Below are positions 55,061-63,351 of a DNA stretch of 64,000 nt, piece by piece. Source of the stretch: Bacillus infantis (GTDB lineage: Bacteria; Bacillota; Bacilli; Bacillales; Cytobacillaceae). The notes beneath the pieces are model-generated. The model searched no databases. It worked only from the letters and a program-made list of their open reading frames with translations, and had not been told where the DNA came from. The stretch spans positions 248,001 through 312,000 of the forward strand of contig NZ_JAIVAP010000001.1 in assembly GCF_020171945.1 (NCBI RefSeq), in the 5' to 3' direction. The position numbers and the translations under genes were made by a program. Every line of letters begins with the position of its first letter. Position 1 is the stretch's first letter.

Positions 55061-55357
55061 TCAGTAATATTCATAGCCGCAGCTAGCATGGTCCCCATAC
55101 AGCATTGAGATCATTTTTTCTGAATCTTCCTCTGAAACCTGCCTGTAATCATGGGCAAATGCCTTTAATGTGTCGCAGAACCCAACATTATTTTCGCCGA
55201 CACTTTCAGCCCAGCTGGCAAAATTACGGTAATCCTCCAGGGGGTCATAAGATTCAAATTCGGCCACTTTATCATTGGAGCCCAGTGTGGTCACTTCAAT
55301 CCCTTTATATGAATTGGGATCATGTTCTTCATACTTCACGCATGCATAGAAAATCAT
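55061..55357 (-). CDS. Hypothetical cytosolic protein
   Basis: A 98-residue acidic protein starting MIFYACVKYEEHDPNSYKG and ending SMLYGDHASCGYEYY. It has three to four cysteines and several aromatic residues, with no membrane segment. ATG at 55357 follows AAAGGGGCTGTATATC. It lies head-to-tail with the MBL-fold gene upstream on the same strand. No family recognised. Confidence 0.65.
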   Translation of the reverse strand: MIFYACVKYEEHDPNSYKGIEVTTLGSNDKVAEFESYDPLEDYRNFASWAESVGENNVGFCDTLKAFAHDYRQVSEEDSEKMISMLYGDHASCGYEYY

Positions 55358-55424
55358 GATATACAGCCCCTTTTTTTCTCTAGTTTGGGCGGGGCAGAAG
55401 ATTTTATGCACACAAAAGGTCCTA

Positions 55425-56273
55425 TCAGCTATTCCCGTCGACATATTTGCCATGGTCCGGCACCGCCAAATCGCCAAAATGATCTGCAAGCCTCTGCAAT
55501 CCTTCTGCCAATCCAGGGCCTGACATCGGACGGCCATGCCCAGTTCCAGCCGCCGAAGGGTTCAATGCAGCCAGCTTTAAGACAGATTCTTCTGCGGCCT
55601 TCCAGTCCGTAGTCAAGTAACGGGGCGGCCCGTTCACCTCTTCTTCCTGGACAAGGACTTTATAAAGTGAATCCTGCCTTACCGTCACAAAAGCATCTCC
55701 GGCAATAAGCAGGCTGTCTGCCTCCCTGAACAGGGAAACATGGCCCGGGGAATGTCCGGGTGTGTGGATCCATTTCCATCCCGGCAATGCAGGAACAGAC
55801 CCATCAGAAGGAAGCGGATGGATATATTCACTTATATCGATTCCTTCATGCGGAAACAGCGGCGACATCTTGGCAATCATCCCGCCCTCGACACTGGCGT
55901 CAGGCTTAGGATAATCCTTCATCCCTGTTAAATATGGGAGCTCGAGCTCATGTGCATAAACTGGCACTTTCCAGGTTTCAAGCAGTCCGATTATCCCTCC
56001 AATATGATCGAAATGCCCATGAGTCAGGATGATTGCTTTTGGTGCAGCTCCTTCACCGAAGAGATCTTCAGCAGCTTCAATAATTTTTCCTGCCGATTTA
56101 GGCATACCTGCATCAATCAGCACCCAATCATTAGAACCGTCATTTAACTCAGCAAAAAAGACATTGACAATTTGAATTGGCAGACAATGGACGTCAGGGG
56201 TGATATTGTTCATATCTCCGCTTGTTGCTGAAGCAACCGGGAGAAAACGGTTGGATGATGAACTCTCTTTCAT
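55425..56273 (-). CDS. MBL-fold metallo-hydrolase
   Basis: A 282-residue metallo-beta-lactamase-fold enzyme. Zinc-binding motif THGHFDHIGG (about 83-92, HxHxDH), second-shell WKWIHTPGHSPGHVSLF, Asp in LIAGDAFVT and a distal His in AGTGHGRPM. It belongs to the glyoxalase II-like or quorum-lactonase-like small-molecule hydrolases; substrate unknown. ATG at 56273 follows GAGGAGCTGATTGC. Confidence 0.88.
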   Translation of the reverse strand: MKESSSSNRFLPVASATSGDMNNITPDVHCLPIQIVNVFFAELNDGSNDWVLIDAGMPKSAGKIIEAAEDLFGEGAAPKAIILTHGHFDHIGGIIGLLETWKVPVYAHELELPYLTGMKDYPKPDASVEGGMIAKMSPLFPHEGIDISEYIHPLPSDGSVPALPGWKWIHTPGHSPGHVSLFREADSLLIAGDAFVTVRQDSLYKVLVQEEEVNGPPRYLTTDWKAAEESVLKLAALNPSAAGTGHGRPMSGPGLAEGLQRLADHFGDLAVPDHGKYVDGNS

Positions 56274-56352
56274 GCAATCAGCTCCTCTGCTTTTCTGCCT
56301 ATCTTTACCCTTCTTGAACTGAAATAGTCGCTCTCAGGTTCTGTTTCAACCG

Positions 56353-56380
56353 AAAAAAGCATCCATCAAGGATGCTTTTG
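56353..56380 (-). terminator. Terminator of the 95-residue gene
   Basis: aaaagcatcc / ggatgctttt, 10 bp, loop of 5, followed on the minus strand by TTC; A and T flanks suit both directions. Confidence 0.75.
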
Positions 56381-56388
56381 CCAGCCTT

Positions 56389-56676
56389 TTAAAAGGCCTT
56401 GCCCGCAGCTATGCGGTATTGCCTGATGAAATGCTCAGGGCTGATATAAACCTTATATGGATAGAGGCCGTGGTTTGTATGCAAGTACAAAAAACCGAAG
56501 GAAGACTGTTCCCGGTAGGAGACATCATATATATCAGCCAGCCTGAATTCGCGGTCTTCTGCGACGACCCGGTCGTCATACAGGTGGAGGTGGCACTCGG
56601 TTTCTATCACTTTTTGTTCATTCCATTCCACTTTTCTGCTGAATATACGATAAGGATGCGAACAGCGGTGTGCCAA
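56389..56676 (-). CDS. Hypothetical beta-rich protein
   Basis: A 95-residue protein: ECHLHLYDDRVVAEDREFRL then DIYDVSYREQSSFGFLYLHT, a pattern of strands like a small PH-like or barrel domain, ending with a basic helix (FIRQYRIAAGKAF). It starts at TTG (56676), but the ribosome site AAAGGGGG is 12 bases upstream, rather far; CTG at 56685 is an alternative. No family assigned. Confidence 0.65.
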   Translation of the reverse strand: MAHRCSHPYRIFSRKVEWNEQKVIETECHLHLYDDRVVAEDREFRLADIYDVSYREQSSFGFLYLHTNHGLYPYKVYISPEHFIRQYRIAAGKAF

Positions 56677-56780
56677 ATCAGTCAGTTTCCCCCTTTATTT
56701 TATATAGAGACAGGTTTGCCATGATCTCTGTTATGTACTATGTTAATTGAAGCTGCCCCGCTATTTCAACTAAAATGGGA

Positions 56781-56797
56781 CCCGGCTTATTGCCGGG
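56781..56797 (-). terminator. Short GC-rich hairpin after the 37-residue gene
   Basis: cccggc / gccggg, 6 bp with a 5-base loop, followed on the minus strand by TCCCATTTTAG. The tail is weak. Confidence 0.45.
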
Positions 56798-56807
56798 CCA
56801 TGCCAGG

Positions 56808-56921
56808 CTAACGCCTGCTCTTGCTTTTTCGGTAGACCAGAAAGGCGACCACAATCGCAGCAATAATAATAAGCGGCAAGAATGAAAGCACAGTCTGCCA
56901 AAACGGATGTGTAGAGTCCAT
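56808..56921 (-). CDS. Small single-pass membrane peptide
   Basis: A 37-residue peptide: MDSTHPFWQTVLSF, a hydrophobic helix of about 20 residues, and a basic end (YRKSKSRR) that would face the cytosol. ATG at 56921 has AGGAGG 9 bases upstream; longer in-frame starts have none. Function unknown. Confidence 0.65.
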   Translation of the reverse strand: MDSTHPFWQTVLSFLPLIIIAAIVVAFLVYRKSKSRR

Positions 56922-57024
56922 AAGAAAATTCCTCCCTATCCTTTTTATAGGTTTTACCCTATCCTGATAAGAAAATTCCATTCCCGCCAAAACTTAATGA
57001 TTGTGATTTTAAATAAATAGGATT

Positions 57025-57468
57025 ATGATTTTCACTATAACTAAAACGTTCTGCTGGGGAGGCGATGAGTTTGGGGCAGAGAAACTGAAAATCGGGGAAA
57101 TTGCAAAAAGGGCGAATGTAACGAAGCGGACGGTAGATTATTACACACAAATCGGTCTTATCAAAGCAAGGCGTACTGCTTCCAATTACCGCTACTATGA
57201 TGCAGAAGCTCTTGATACCCTCAAATATATCGAACAGTGCAAAAGGAATAGCTTTTCACTGGAAGAAATAAAGAACAGACTGAAGGAAAAAGAATCAGAT
57301 CTTACCGATTATGAAACACTTAAAGTAAAGATATCCGGTTTGGATAAGGAGCTTTCCGAGCTGCTCCAAAATCTGGAGGATAAAGGACTGAAGAAGGAAG
57401 CTCTTAAAAAGCATCTTTCTGCCGAGAGCATATCGCTCATGCAGACCATTCTCCTGTTATTGATGTAG
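57025..57468 (+). CDS. MerR-family regulator, start uncertain
   Basis: A 147-codon frame (ATG 57025). From residue about 21 it is a clear MerR protein: LKIGEIAKRANVTKRTVDYY (winged helix), GLIKARRTASNYRYYD, then a coiled-coil helix of KEKESDLTDYETLKVK type and a hydrophobic C-terminus. The first 20 residues do not look like MerR. The only good ribosome site (GGGGAGG, 57055-57061 region) serves another frame whose ATG/TTG gives MSLGQRN and stops. One extra base in the GGGG at 57073-57076 would give MSLGAEKLKIGEIAK. A frameshift near the start or a sequencing error is likely. Effector unknown; next gene is a CNNM protein. Confidence 0.75.
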   Translation: MIFTITKTFCWGGDEFGAEKLKIGEIAKRANVTKRTVDYYTQIGLIKARRTASNYRYYDAEALDTLKYIEQCKRNSFSLEEIKNRLKEKESDLTDYETLKVKISGLDKELSELLQNLEDKGLKKEALKKHLSAESISLMQTILLLLM

Positions 57469-57508
57469 CCCTCCTGCCGGAACTTACAGCAGACTTTTTT
57501 ACTCATCC

Positions 57509-57542
57509 AGGAGGTGTAAGCCTTACTATGTAAGGCGATTCG
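57509..57542 (+). promoter_or_regulatory. Hairpin between ribosome site and TTG start
   Basis: AGGAGG (57509-57514) is 28 bases from TTG (57543), too far linearly. Between them gccttac (57520-57526) pairs with gtaaggc (57530-57536) around loop tat. Folding leaves an effective spacing of about 11. An ATG-TAA start-stop pair lies at 57528-57533. Confidence 0.6.
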
Positions 57543-58859
57543 TTGGACATATTTATCAACTTGATATTAGTTGCACTTTTAATTGCTTTAACCGCTTTTT
57601 TTGTATCAGCAGAATTTGCAATTGTGAAAGTCAGAAGTTCGAGGATTGACCAGCTGATTGAAGAAAATAAACCGGGAGCCCAGGCGGCCAGGCATGTTAT
57701 CACCCATATGGATGAATACCTTTCAGCCTGCCAGCTGGGAATAACTATCACAGCGCTCGGCCTTGGCTGGCTTGGGGAACCGACGGTCGAAAAGCTGCTT
57801 CATCCTCTTTTCGAGAGTTTGGAGCTTAATCCATCGCTCACCCATCTTTTATCTTTCGGGATTGCCTTTGCTTCCATTACATTTCTGCATGTTGTGGTCG
57901 GCGAATTGGCTCCTAAGACCATGGCCATCCAGCTGTCAGAAAGAATCACCCTTTTATTTGCGAAGCCGCTGATTATGTTTTATAAGCTGATGTTTCCTTT
58001 CATTTGGGCGCTCAATGGTTCAGCAAGGATACTTACCGGCCTGTTCGGTCTCAAGCCTGCTTCAGAAAATGATCTGGCACATTCTGAAGAAGAGCTCCGG
58101 ATCATCCTTTCTGAAAGCTATGAGAGCGGTGAAATCAATAAATCAGAGCTGACATATGTAAATAATATCTTTGAATTCGATAACAGGCTGGCCAAGGAAA
58201 TCATGGTGCCTCGGACGGAAATCGTCAGCCTTTCCATCGATGACAGTGTGGAGGATATCCTCGGTACCATCCGTGAGGAGAAGTACACACGCTATCCGGT
58301 CATAAATGGAGATAAGGACAATATTGAAGGAATCGTCAACATTAAGGACATCCTGACTGCCACCGTAAAAAGGGAAACGCTGACAGGTGCTCCCATCACC
58401 GCTTTTTTGAAGCCTGCCATCAGGGTCATTGAGACGATACCGATCCATGATCTTCTCCTAAAAATGCAGAAGGAGCGGACCCATATGGCCCTGCTGCTGG
58501 ATGAATACGGCGGGACAGCAGGACTTGTGACAGTAGAAGATATCATCGAAGAAATCGTCGGTGAGATCCGGGATGAATTTGATGCAGATGAAATTTCTGA
58601 TATCCGCAAATTGGCTGAAGGCCATTATATCATCAGCGGCAAGGTCCTTATCGAAGATGTCAATGACCTCCTTGGCACGAACCTGCCCGAAGAGGATGTT
58701 GATACATTTGGCGGCTGGTTCCTTTCCCAGCGGTATGATGTAGTCCAGGGGGAAGAAATCATTGAGGAAAACTACTCCTTTACTGTAAAAGAACTGGAAG
58801 GACATCATATTGTTTTTATAGAGGTCAGGAGACTGGCTGAAGAAGAAAGCCCTGAGTAA
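57543..58859 (+). CDS. CNNM/CBS-domain membrane protein (hemolysin C family)
   Basis: A 438-residue protein of the CNNM/YhdP/YrkA family (Mg efflux is known for some relatives). N-terminal DUF21 membrane domain with [19 protein letters not shown] (about 13-31), [17 protein letters not shown] and [13 protein letters not shown]. Then a tandem CBS pair ([33 protein letters not shown]) and a CorC_HlyC C-terminal domain. TTG at 57543 is the only credible start; the ribosome site is separated by a hairpin (57509-57542). It sits after a MerR gene. Confidence 0.9.
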   Translation: MDIFINLILVALLIALTAFFVSAEFAIVKVRSSRIDQLIEENKPGAQAARHVITHMDEYLSACQLGITITALGLGWLGEPTVEKLLHPLFESLELNPSLTHLLSFGIAFASITFLHVVVGELAPKTMAIQLSERITLLFAKPLIMFYKLMFPFIWALNGSARILTGLFGLKPASENDLAHSEEELRIILSESYESGEINKSELTYVNNIFEFDNRLAKEIMVPRTEIVSLSIDDSVEDILGTIREEKYTRYPVINGDKDNIEGIVNIKDILTATVKRETLTGAPITAFLKPAIRVIETIPIHDLLLKMQKERTHMALLLDEYGGTAGLVTVEDIIEEIVGEIRDEFDADEISDIRKLAEGHYIISGKVLIEDVNDLLGTNLPEEDVDTFGGWFLSQRYDVVQGEEIIEENYSFTVKELEGHHIVFIEVRRLAEEESPE

Positions 58860-58872
58860 GGGCTTTTTTTGG
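58846..58872 (+). terminator. Terminator of the CNNM gene, spanning its stop
   Basis: aagccc / gggctt with the stop codon (58857-58859) in the loop, followed by TTTTTTGG. Confidence 0.75.
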
Positions 58873-58890
58873 TACCAAATGCAACCTCCC

Positions 58891-59472
58891 CTACCCTTTT
58901 GCGGTCCGATAGGTGCATAGGCTTGTGACCAGCCCTACTGTCAGGACCGTGATAAGGGAAAGCATGAAGGTGTCCCCTGAAACAAGCAGTCCTCCGATAG
59001 AGATGACAAGGCAATCAATCAATAAGATCACTATCCCCACATTCATTCCTGAAAGATCCGCGATAAATTGAGCCAATAGGTCTGTCCCACCTGTGCTCGT
59101 GCCATAGCGGAGCATCAGGCCTATGCCCAGGCCGACAAGCGCCCCTCCGGCAATTGAACCGATGGCAGGGTCGATAGATGGAAGAGACCTGCTGACTGGG
59201 TTCAGGATATCGATTAAGATGGAGGACAGCAGCAAACCGTGCAGGCTGTTGAAAAAATAACCTCTATCCTTGAACCAGGCAAGAGCGAATATCGGAATGC
59301 TCATCAGGAGAATGGACAATCCTGCTTCAAATCCCCATAAGTAATTGCAGATTAAACCGAGGCCGATGACACCGCCGTCAAGAACCTTGTTAGGAATTAG
59401 AAAACCGTTTATCCCCAGAGAAAGAAGAAGGCATCCGGTAAGGATGATAGCCGATTTTTTAAAAATCATCAT
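58891..59472 (-). CDS. YitT-family membrane protein without C-terminal domain
   Basis: A 193-residue membrane protein with five to six helices and the YitT signatures GINGFLIPNKVLDGGVIGLG (about 20-39) and LRYGTSTGGTDLLAQ (about 121-135). Most YitT proteins are about 280 residues with a cytosolic DUF2179 domain, which is missing here; the short form ends in a basic tail. ATG at 59472 follows AGGAGTGTTCA. Function unknown. Confidence 0.82.
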   Translation of the reverse strand: MMIFKKSAIILTGCLLLSLGINGFLIPNKVLDGGVIGLGLICNYLWGFEAGLSILLMSIPIFALAWFKDRGYFFNSLHGLLLSSILIDILNPVSRSLPSIDPAIGSIAGGALVGLGIGLMLRYGTSTGGTDLLAQFIADLSGMNVGIVILLIDCLVISIGGLLVSGDTFMLSLITVLTVGLVTSLCTYRTAKG

Positions 59473-59600
59473 TGAACACTCCTGGCTGCTGCATGTCCTC
59501 TAGTATATGAAGCCAGTCCCACGGATAGTATGAGCTTTTTTCATAACTGGCCTGGTTTAGGTGAATAGTAAGGAAAGTAACCTGATTTTAGGAGGATATT

Positions 59601-60470
59601 ATGGTAAAACAAACGCCAGATATGCCGGCATATGTGGGAAGCGAATATGACCGGCTGAAAAAAGTGGTTCTCTGTGAACCGGAGCATATGACCATCAAAG
59701 ATGTGATCAACGAGACCCAGCGGCATTTTCTGAAAGAAGGCATTGATATTGAAAAGGCATTGGAGCAGCACCGCAATTTTGTTAAAACACTAGAGCAATA
59801 CGGTGTGGAGGTTTCCCTCCTCCCTGCCCGGGGCAAATATCCTGAACAGGTCTTCACGAGGGATATCGGTTTCACCCTCGGCCAGACCGTGTTTGTGGCA
59901 GAAATGGCGAGCAGGGTCAGGCAGGGCGAGGAAGATGTGTTCAAAGAATGGCTGGAAAAGGAGCGGACTTCCTATTTCAACCTGATTGGCGAAAAAATTG
60001 AAGGCGGAGATATCGTCATAGACCGCAATACTGTTTATGTCGGCTTAAGTGACAGGACGAATGAGAAAGCTGCAGCACATTTGAAATCGCTTCTGCCAGA
60101 TCATGAAGTGATTACAGTCCCTTTTACAGATAAATTCCTTCATCTCGATTGTGTCTTCAATGTCATTTCTGAAGACGAGGCCTTGATTTATCCTGGAGAA
60201 ATCGACCCAAAAGCACTGGAATACATTAAATCCAGATATCACCTGATAGAAGTATCCAAAGAAGAACAATTTTCCCTGGGAACGAACGTATTATGCATAG
60301 GGGACAAGAGGATCTTCAGCCTGACGGTTAATGAAAATGTCAACAGGCAGCTGAAAGAAAGAGGCTTCGAAGTAATTGAAGTGGATATAACGGAAATCAT
60401 TAAGTCCGGTGGAGCCTTCCGCTGCTGCACCCTTCCTGTATTGAGAGAAAGCCCCGGTCTAAGAGGATAA
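59601..60470 (+). CDS. ykgA: Dimethylarginine dimethylaminohydrolase-like enzyme (YkgA)
   Basis: A 289-residue enzyme of the guanidino-modifying superfamily (DDAH/arginine deiminase). Catalytic features: RDIGFTLG near residue 88, substrate Glu/Asp in EGGDIV (about 133-138), His in FLHLDCVF (about 179-186) and the nucleophilic Cys in GGAFRCCTLP (about 274). It should hydrolyse a guanidino compound such as dimethylarginine to citrulline; B. subtilis YkgA is similar. ATG at 59601 follows AGGAGGATATT. Confidence 0.88.
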   Translation: MVKQTPDMPAYVGSEYDRLKKVVLCEPEHMTIKDVINETQRHFLKEGIDIEKALEQHRNFVKTLEQYGVEVSLLPARGKYPEQVFTRDIGFTLGQTVFVAEMASRVRQGEEDVFKEWLEKERTSYFNLIGEKIEGGDIVIDRNTVYVGLSDRTNEKAAAHLKSLLPDHEVITVPFTDKFLHLDCVFNVISEDEALIYPGEIDPKALEYIKSRYHLIEVSKEEQFSLGTNVLCIGDKRIFSLTVNENVNRQLKERGFEVIEVDITEIIKSGGAFRCCTLPVLRESPGLRG

Positions 60471-60476
60471 AATGAT

Positions 60477-60535
60477 CATTATGCCTCCCTTCCTTTCATA
60501 TGCTTTATATATGACTGGTTTTGGGAGGCATGATG
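60477..60535 (+). promoter_or_regulatory. Hairpin sequestering a ribosome site
   Basis: catt-ATGCCTCCC (60477-60489) pairs with GGGAGGCAT-gatg (60523-60535): 13 pairs including one G-U, with a 33-base loop. It contains GGGAGG, the ribosome site of the next small gene. No U tract follows, so it is not a standard terminator. Confidence 0.55.
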
Positions 60536-60536
60536 C

Positions 60537-60704
60537 TTGATGAATCTTTTTGCTGCAGTCATCACTGTTTTATTATTGCTTATTCTTATTGAAGAATCTT
60601 TCATATACGGAATCTGCCGCTATATGAATGGACCAGGAAAATTTGAAAGGGCAATGGCCGCCAAATTTAAGCAGGCAAAGCAGAAGCTTGAAGAAAAAAT
60701 TTAG
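60537..60704 (+). CDS. Small membrane-anchored protein
   Basis: A 55-residue protein starting at TTG (60537), 8 bases after GGGAGG; ATG at 60540 is in the same frame. A hydrophobic helix (NLFAAVITVLLLLILIEES) is followed by a basic cytosolic part (KFERAMAAKFKQAKQKLEEKI). Function unknown. Its ribosome site is paired in the upstream hairpin. Confidence 0.65.
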   Translation: MMNLFAAVITVLLLLILIEESFIYGICRYMNGPGKFERAMAAKFKQAKQKLEEKI

Positions 60705-60787
60705 CTTCCCTGTCTTAGAACCCATTGTCTGAGTGACCCGGATATTATAAAATAAATACATTCCATAAGGACAGGAGTGTAGATGTG

Positions 60788-60973
60788 ATGGCCAGATCCA
60801 AGGCAAAGAAGCTGCGCGCTAAAATGGTGCGTGAAGGAAAAAGAAACCCGGAAAGCAAAAGGAGCCCTTATGCGTTACTTGATATGTCTGAAAGAAAGAC
60901 AAAAACAAAGAAAGATCTTTTATACAAATCCAAACATAAGGGCCAATCTGGGTCTTTTTATTTTGCCGCTTGA
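60788..60973 (+). CDS. Small Lys/Arg-rich protein
   Basis: A 61-residue very basic protein: MARSKAKKLRAKMVREGKRN, SKRSPYALLDMSERKTKTKK, and an aromatic end. The composition resembles the YqkK-type basic proteins of bacilli and could bind nucleic acid; the family call is tentative. ATG at 60788 follows AGGAGTGTAGATGTG; the GTG just before is an alternative. Confidence 0.65.
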   Translation: MARSKAKKLRAKMVREGKRNPESKRSPYALLDMSERKTKTKKDLLYKSKHKGQSGSFYFAA

Positions 60974-61072
60974 ATGGTGATGCCCGCTTTATAAACATAA
61001 CATCGTAAATTTCAGGAAAATTATTCTGACATCTGTTATACTTTTACAGGAAGAAAGTGAAAGGTGAATTCT

Positions 61073-62182
61073 GTGACAAAAAAAAATATCCAATTCTGGT
61101 CTCTTCAGATTCTTCTGATAGTGGCCATCATTTACGTATCATCCAAAATATCCTTTTTGTTTGAACCAATCGGAATCTTTGTGTCTACCTTGTTTTTCCC
61201 GATTATCATCTCAGGCTTCCTCTATTTCCTGCTTAATCCGGTCGTCAATTTCCTTCAGGCAAGAAAACTGCCGAGGACCCTTGCCATTGTGATCATTTAC
61301 CTGATTATCATCGGCCTCATCGTCCTGGTGATCGGCAGCCTTGTTCCTATCATCTCAAAGCAGGTCACAGCCTTATTCAATGATCTGCCGACATATGCAC
61401 AAAGAACAAGAATCTACATAGAAAATCTCTCAAGCTCGCAGCAGTTCAAATGGGTAATGAGTCAAGATTATGTCCCGATTGAAAATCTGGAAAGGTCATT
61501 GATGGAGTTTGCCAACACGATCCCTGACCGGGTGACAAACGGTATTTCCAATGTATTCAGCCTTGTCGCCAATATTACAGTCACAATTGTAACAGTTCCC
61601 TTCCTGCTTTTTTATATGTTCAAGGATGGCGGAAGGTTTCCGGCTGCCATATCCAAATTCCTCCCGCTTTCTTATCGGAGCGAAGGTTTAAAGACGCTGA
61701 AGGAGACAGGAGAAACCCTGGCAGCTTACATACAGGGACAGGTAACCGTGGCTTTATTCGTCGGGACTCTGGCCTTCATCGGCTATATGATCATTGACCT
61801 GCCATATGCACTCGTTCTGGCGCTTATAGTCGCTGTCACGAACATCATTCCTTATGTCGGTCCATTTCTCGGCGGTGCGCCTGCTGTATTGATCGCGCTG
61901 TTCGATTCCCCGGCAAAGGCCATCCTGGCGATCATCGTCATTGCCGTTGCCCAGCAGGTTGAAGGGAATATCCTTTCTCCTCTCATCCTTGGAAAAAGGC
62001 TGGACACTCACCCTGCCACTATCATCATTCTGCTGCTTGTGGCAGGAAACCTTGCAGGTATCTTGGGGATGATCCTTGCTATTCCAACGTATGCAGTTGT
62101 AAAAACAATCGTTATGAACTTTGTACGGTTCCTGCGGGCAAGAAGAGAAAGTGTTGCCTCTGGCTCTGATACTGTCCTTTAA
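61073..62182 (+). CDS. AI-2E family permease (YueF-like)
   Basis: A 369-residue integral membrane protein of the PerM/AI-2E exporter family. It has three N-terminal helices, a large external loop (LFNDLPTYAQRTRIYIENLS region, about 105-150), then five or more helices with the conserved ITNIIPYVGPFLGGAPAVL-type segment (about 260-278) and GKRLDTHPATIII. B. subtilis YueF is the same length. GTG at 61073 has AAAGG 8 bases upstream; GTG at 61064 lies in that site. An extended -10, TGTTATACT, lies at 61034-61042. The substrate is unproven and need not be AI-2. Confidence 0.88.
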   Translation: MTKKNIQFWSLQILLIVAIIYVSSKISFLFEPIGIFVSTLFFPIIISGFLYFLLNPVVNFLQARKLPRTLAIVIIYLIIIGLIVLVIGSLVPIISKQVTALFNDLPTYAQRTRIYIENLSSSQQFKWVMSQDYVPIENLERSLMEFANTIPDRVTNGISNVFSLVANITVTIVTVPFLLFYMFKDGGRFPAAISKFLPLSYRSEGLKTLKETGETLAAYIQGQVTVALFVGTLAFIGYMIIDLPYALVLALIVAVTNIIPYVGPFLGGAPAVLIALFDSPAKAILAIIVIAVAQQVEGNILSPLILGKRLDTHPATIIILLLVAGNLAGILGMILAIPTYAVVKTIVMNFVRFLRARRESVASGSDTVL

Positions 62183-62221
62183 AAAAGGGAAGCAAACTCA
62201 GCTGAGTTTGCTTCCTTTTTT
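62181..62221. terminator. Bidirectional terminator
   Basis: Palindrome of about 20-bp arms: aaaaaagggaagcaaactca pairs with the complementary segment ending ccttttt. It ends both the permease gene and the convergent GNAT gene. Confidence 0.9.
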
Positions 62222-62236
62222 GCTGATTTTTCAATA

Positions 62237-62803
62237 TTAATTTTCCTTACAAGTGTTTCCCGCTTTTTTATCATATTCCATCAGCCAGGCATCTCTCCAT
62301 TCTCCTTCATGGTATTCATTTTTCGGGAGAAGCTTTCTTTTTTGCATTCCGCAGCTCTCATAGCAGGCAATTGCCCTTTCATTCCATGTCTGGGGATCCA
62401 TGACTACCAGGTCTGCTCCCTTTTCTATGATCAGATAGTCGATCATAGACTGGACGAGCAGCTTTCCGATCCCTTTTCCCCAGAATTTTGGTTCCCCGAT
62501 GAACTGATCTGTCCCATAGACAGAAATTCCCGGATCGTATCCGTATTTCTCCCTTTCTTCTTCATCAAGCGGATAAAACTGGATATACCCCAGTTCTGTT
62601 TCTTCCCATTCAAAAATACAGGCAGCCACATGACGATCCTGTTTATAAAAATGTTCATCGACCATTTGCAGTGAATGAGGATTGTCCCTTCCTTCGTAAT
62701 ATTTCAGCACAGACGGATCCTGCAGCCATCGGACAAGGTGGAATTTATCCCTGTCTTTCAGTGCTCTTACTTTCAGGCTGCCATTTTCAATTAATACACT
62801 CAT
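62237..62803 (-). CDS. GNAT N-acetyltransferase (AAC(6')-like)
   Basis: A 188-residue acetyltransferase. Recognisable: LKVRALKDRDKFHLVRWLQD, the acetyl-CoA P-loop EPKFWGKGIGKLLVQSM (about 123-139), VVMDPQTWNERAIACYESCG. It belongs to the RimJ/L-like group near AAC(6')-Ib and IucB-type enzymes; substrate unknown, so resistance should not be assumed. The start is ATG at 62803, after CGGAGGCTTACT; 39 upstream codons have no site and spell unlikely protein. Confidence 0.85.
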   Translation of the reverse strand: MSVLIENGSLKVRALKDRDKFHLVRWLQDPSVLKYYEGRDNPHSLQMVDEHFYKQDRHVAACIFEWEETELGYIQFYPLDEEEREKYGYDPGISVYGTDQFIGEPKFWGKGIGKLLVQSMIDYLIIEKGADLVVMDPQTWNERAIACYESCGMQKRKLLPKNEYHEGEWRDAWLMEYDKKAGNTCKEN

Positions 62804-62922
62804 AGTAAGCCTCCGAATTAATATTCTCTTTATTATAACAATTCCATAAACTTCAATCCTTTCCTGTATGTATCCGGCTATTTCTGTCAATAGTGATAGA
62901 AAAACAGGAACGGGGATCATAT

Positions 62923-63267
62923 ATGAAAAAAGGAATTTATTTTATCAATGAAAAACTGACAGCCGGAGATTATGAGCCAGAAAGTATTCATGAAATCCAA
63001 AAGAAGGCAGCGCAGGATTATATGAAAATAAACCGAATATCTTCAGTTAGGCTGAACCCCTGGCAGCTTAATGATCATTATGAAAACCTGCATGCCCTTT
63101 ATTATGACTTGAAGGAAGGCAAAATGATGCTGGACTGCCTCGTGTGTTTTAATGAACAGTCTGCCTCTGACTTCGCTGCTGCTTATCCAGCCAGATGGCT
63201 GCTCCTGAAAAGCTTTTTCCATGAGATATGCTTTTCAGAGGAAAAAGCACTGCCTGCTGCAGAGTAG
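62923..63267 (+). CDS. Hypothetical protein
   Basis: A 114-residue soluble protein: MKKGIYFINEKLTAGDYEP at the start, then SVRLNPWQLNDHYENLHALY. Acidic and aromatic, no membrane segment. ATG at 62923 follows GGGGATCATAT; the upstream in-frame start at 62893 has no site. Fold and function not recognised. Confidence 0.65.
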   Translation: MKKGIYFINEKLTAGDYEPESIHEIQKKAAQDYMKINRISSVRLNPWQLNDHYENLHALYYDLKEGKMMLDCLVCFNEQSASDFAAAYPARWLLLKSFFHEICFSEEKALPAAE

Positions 63268-63351
63268 ATAAGAACAGAAAACCTCTCTCATGCGTTTTTT
63301 ATATAGCGAAATAGGAAATATACATACTATAAAAACGATAGGAGGTTCGTC

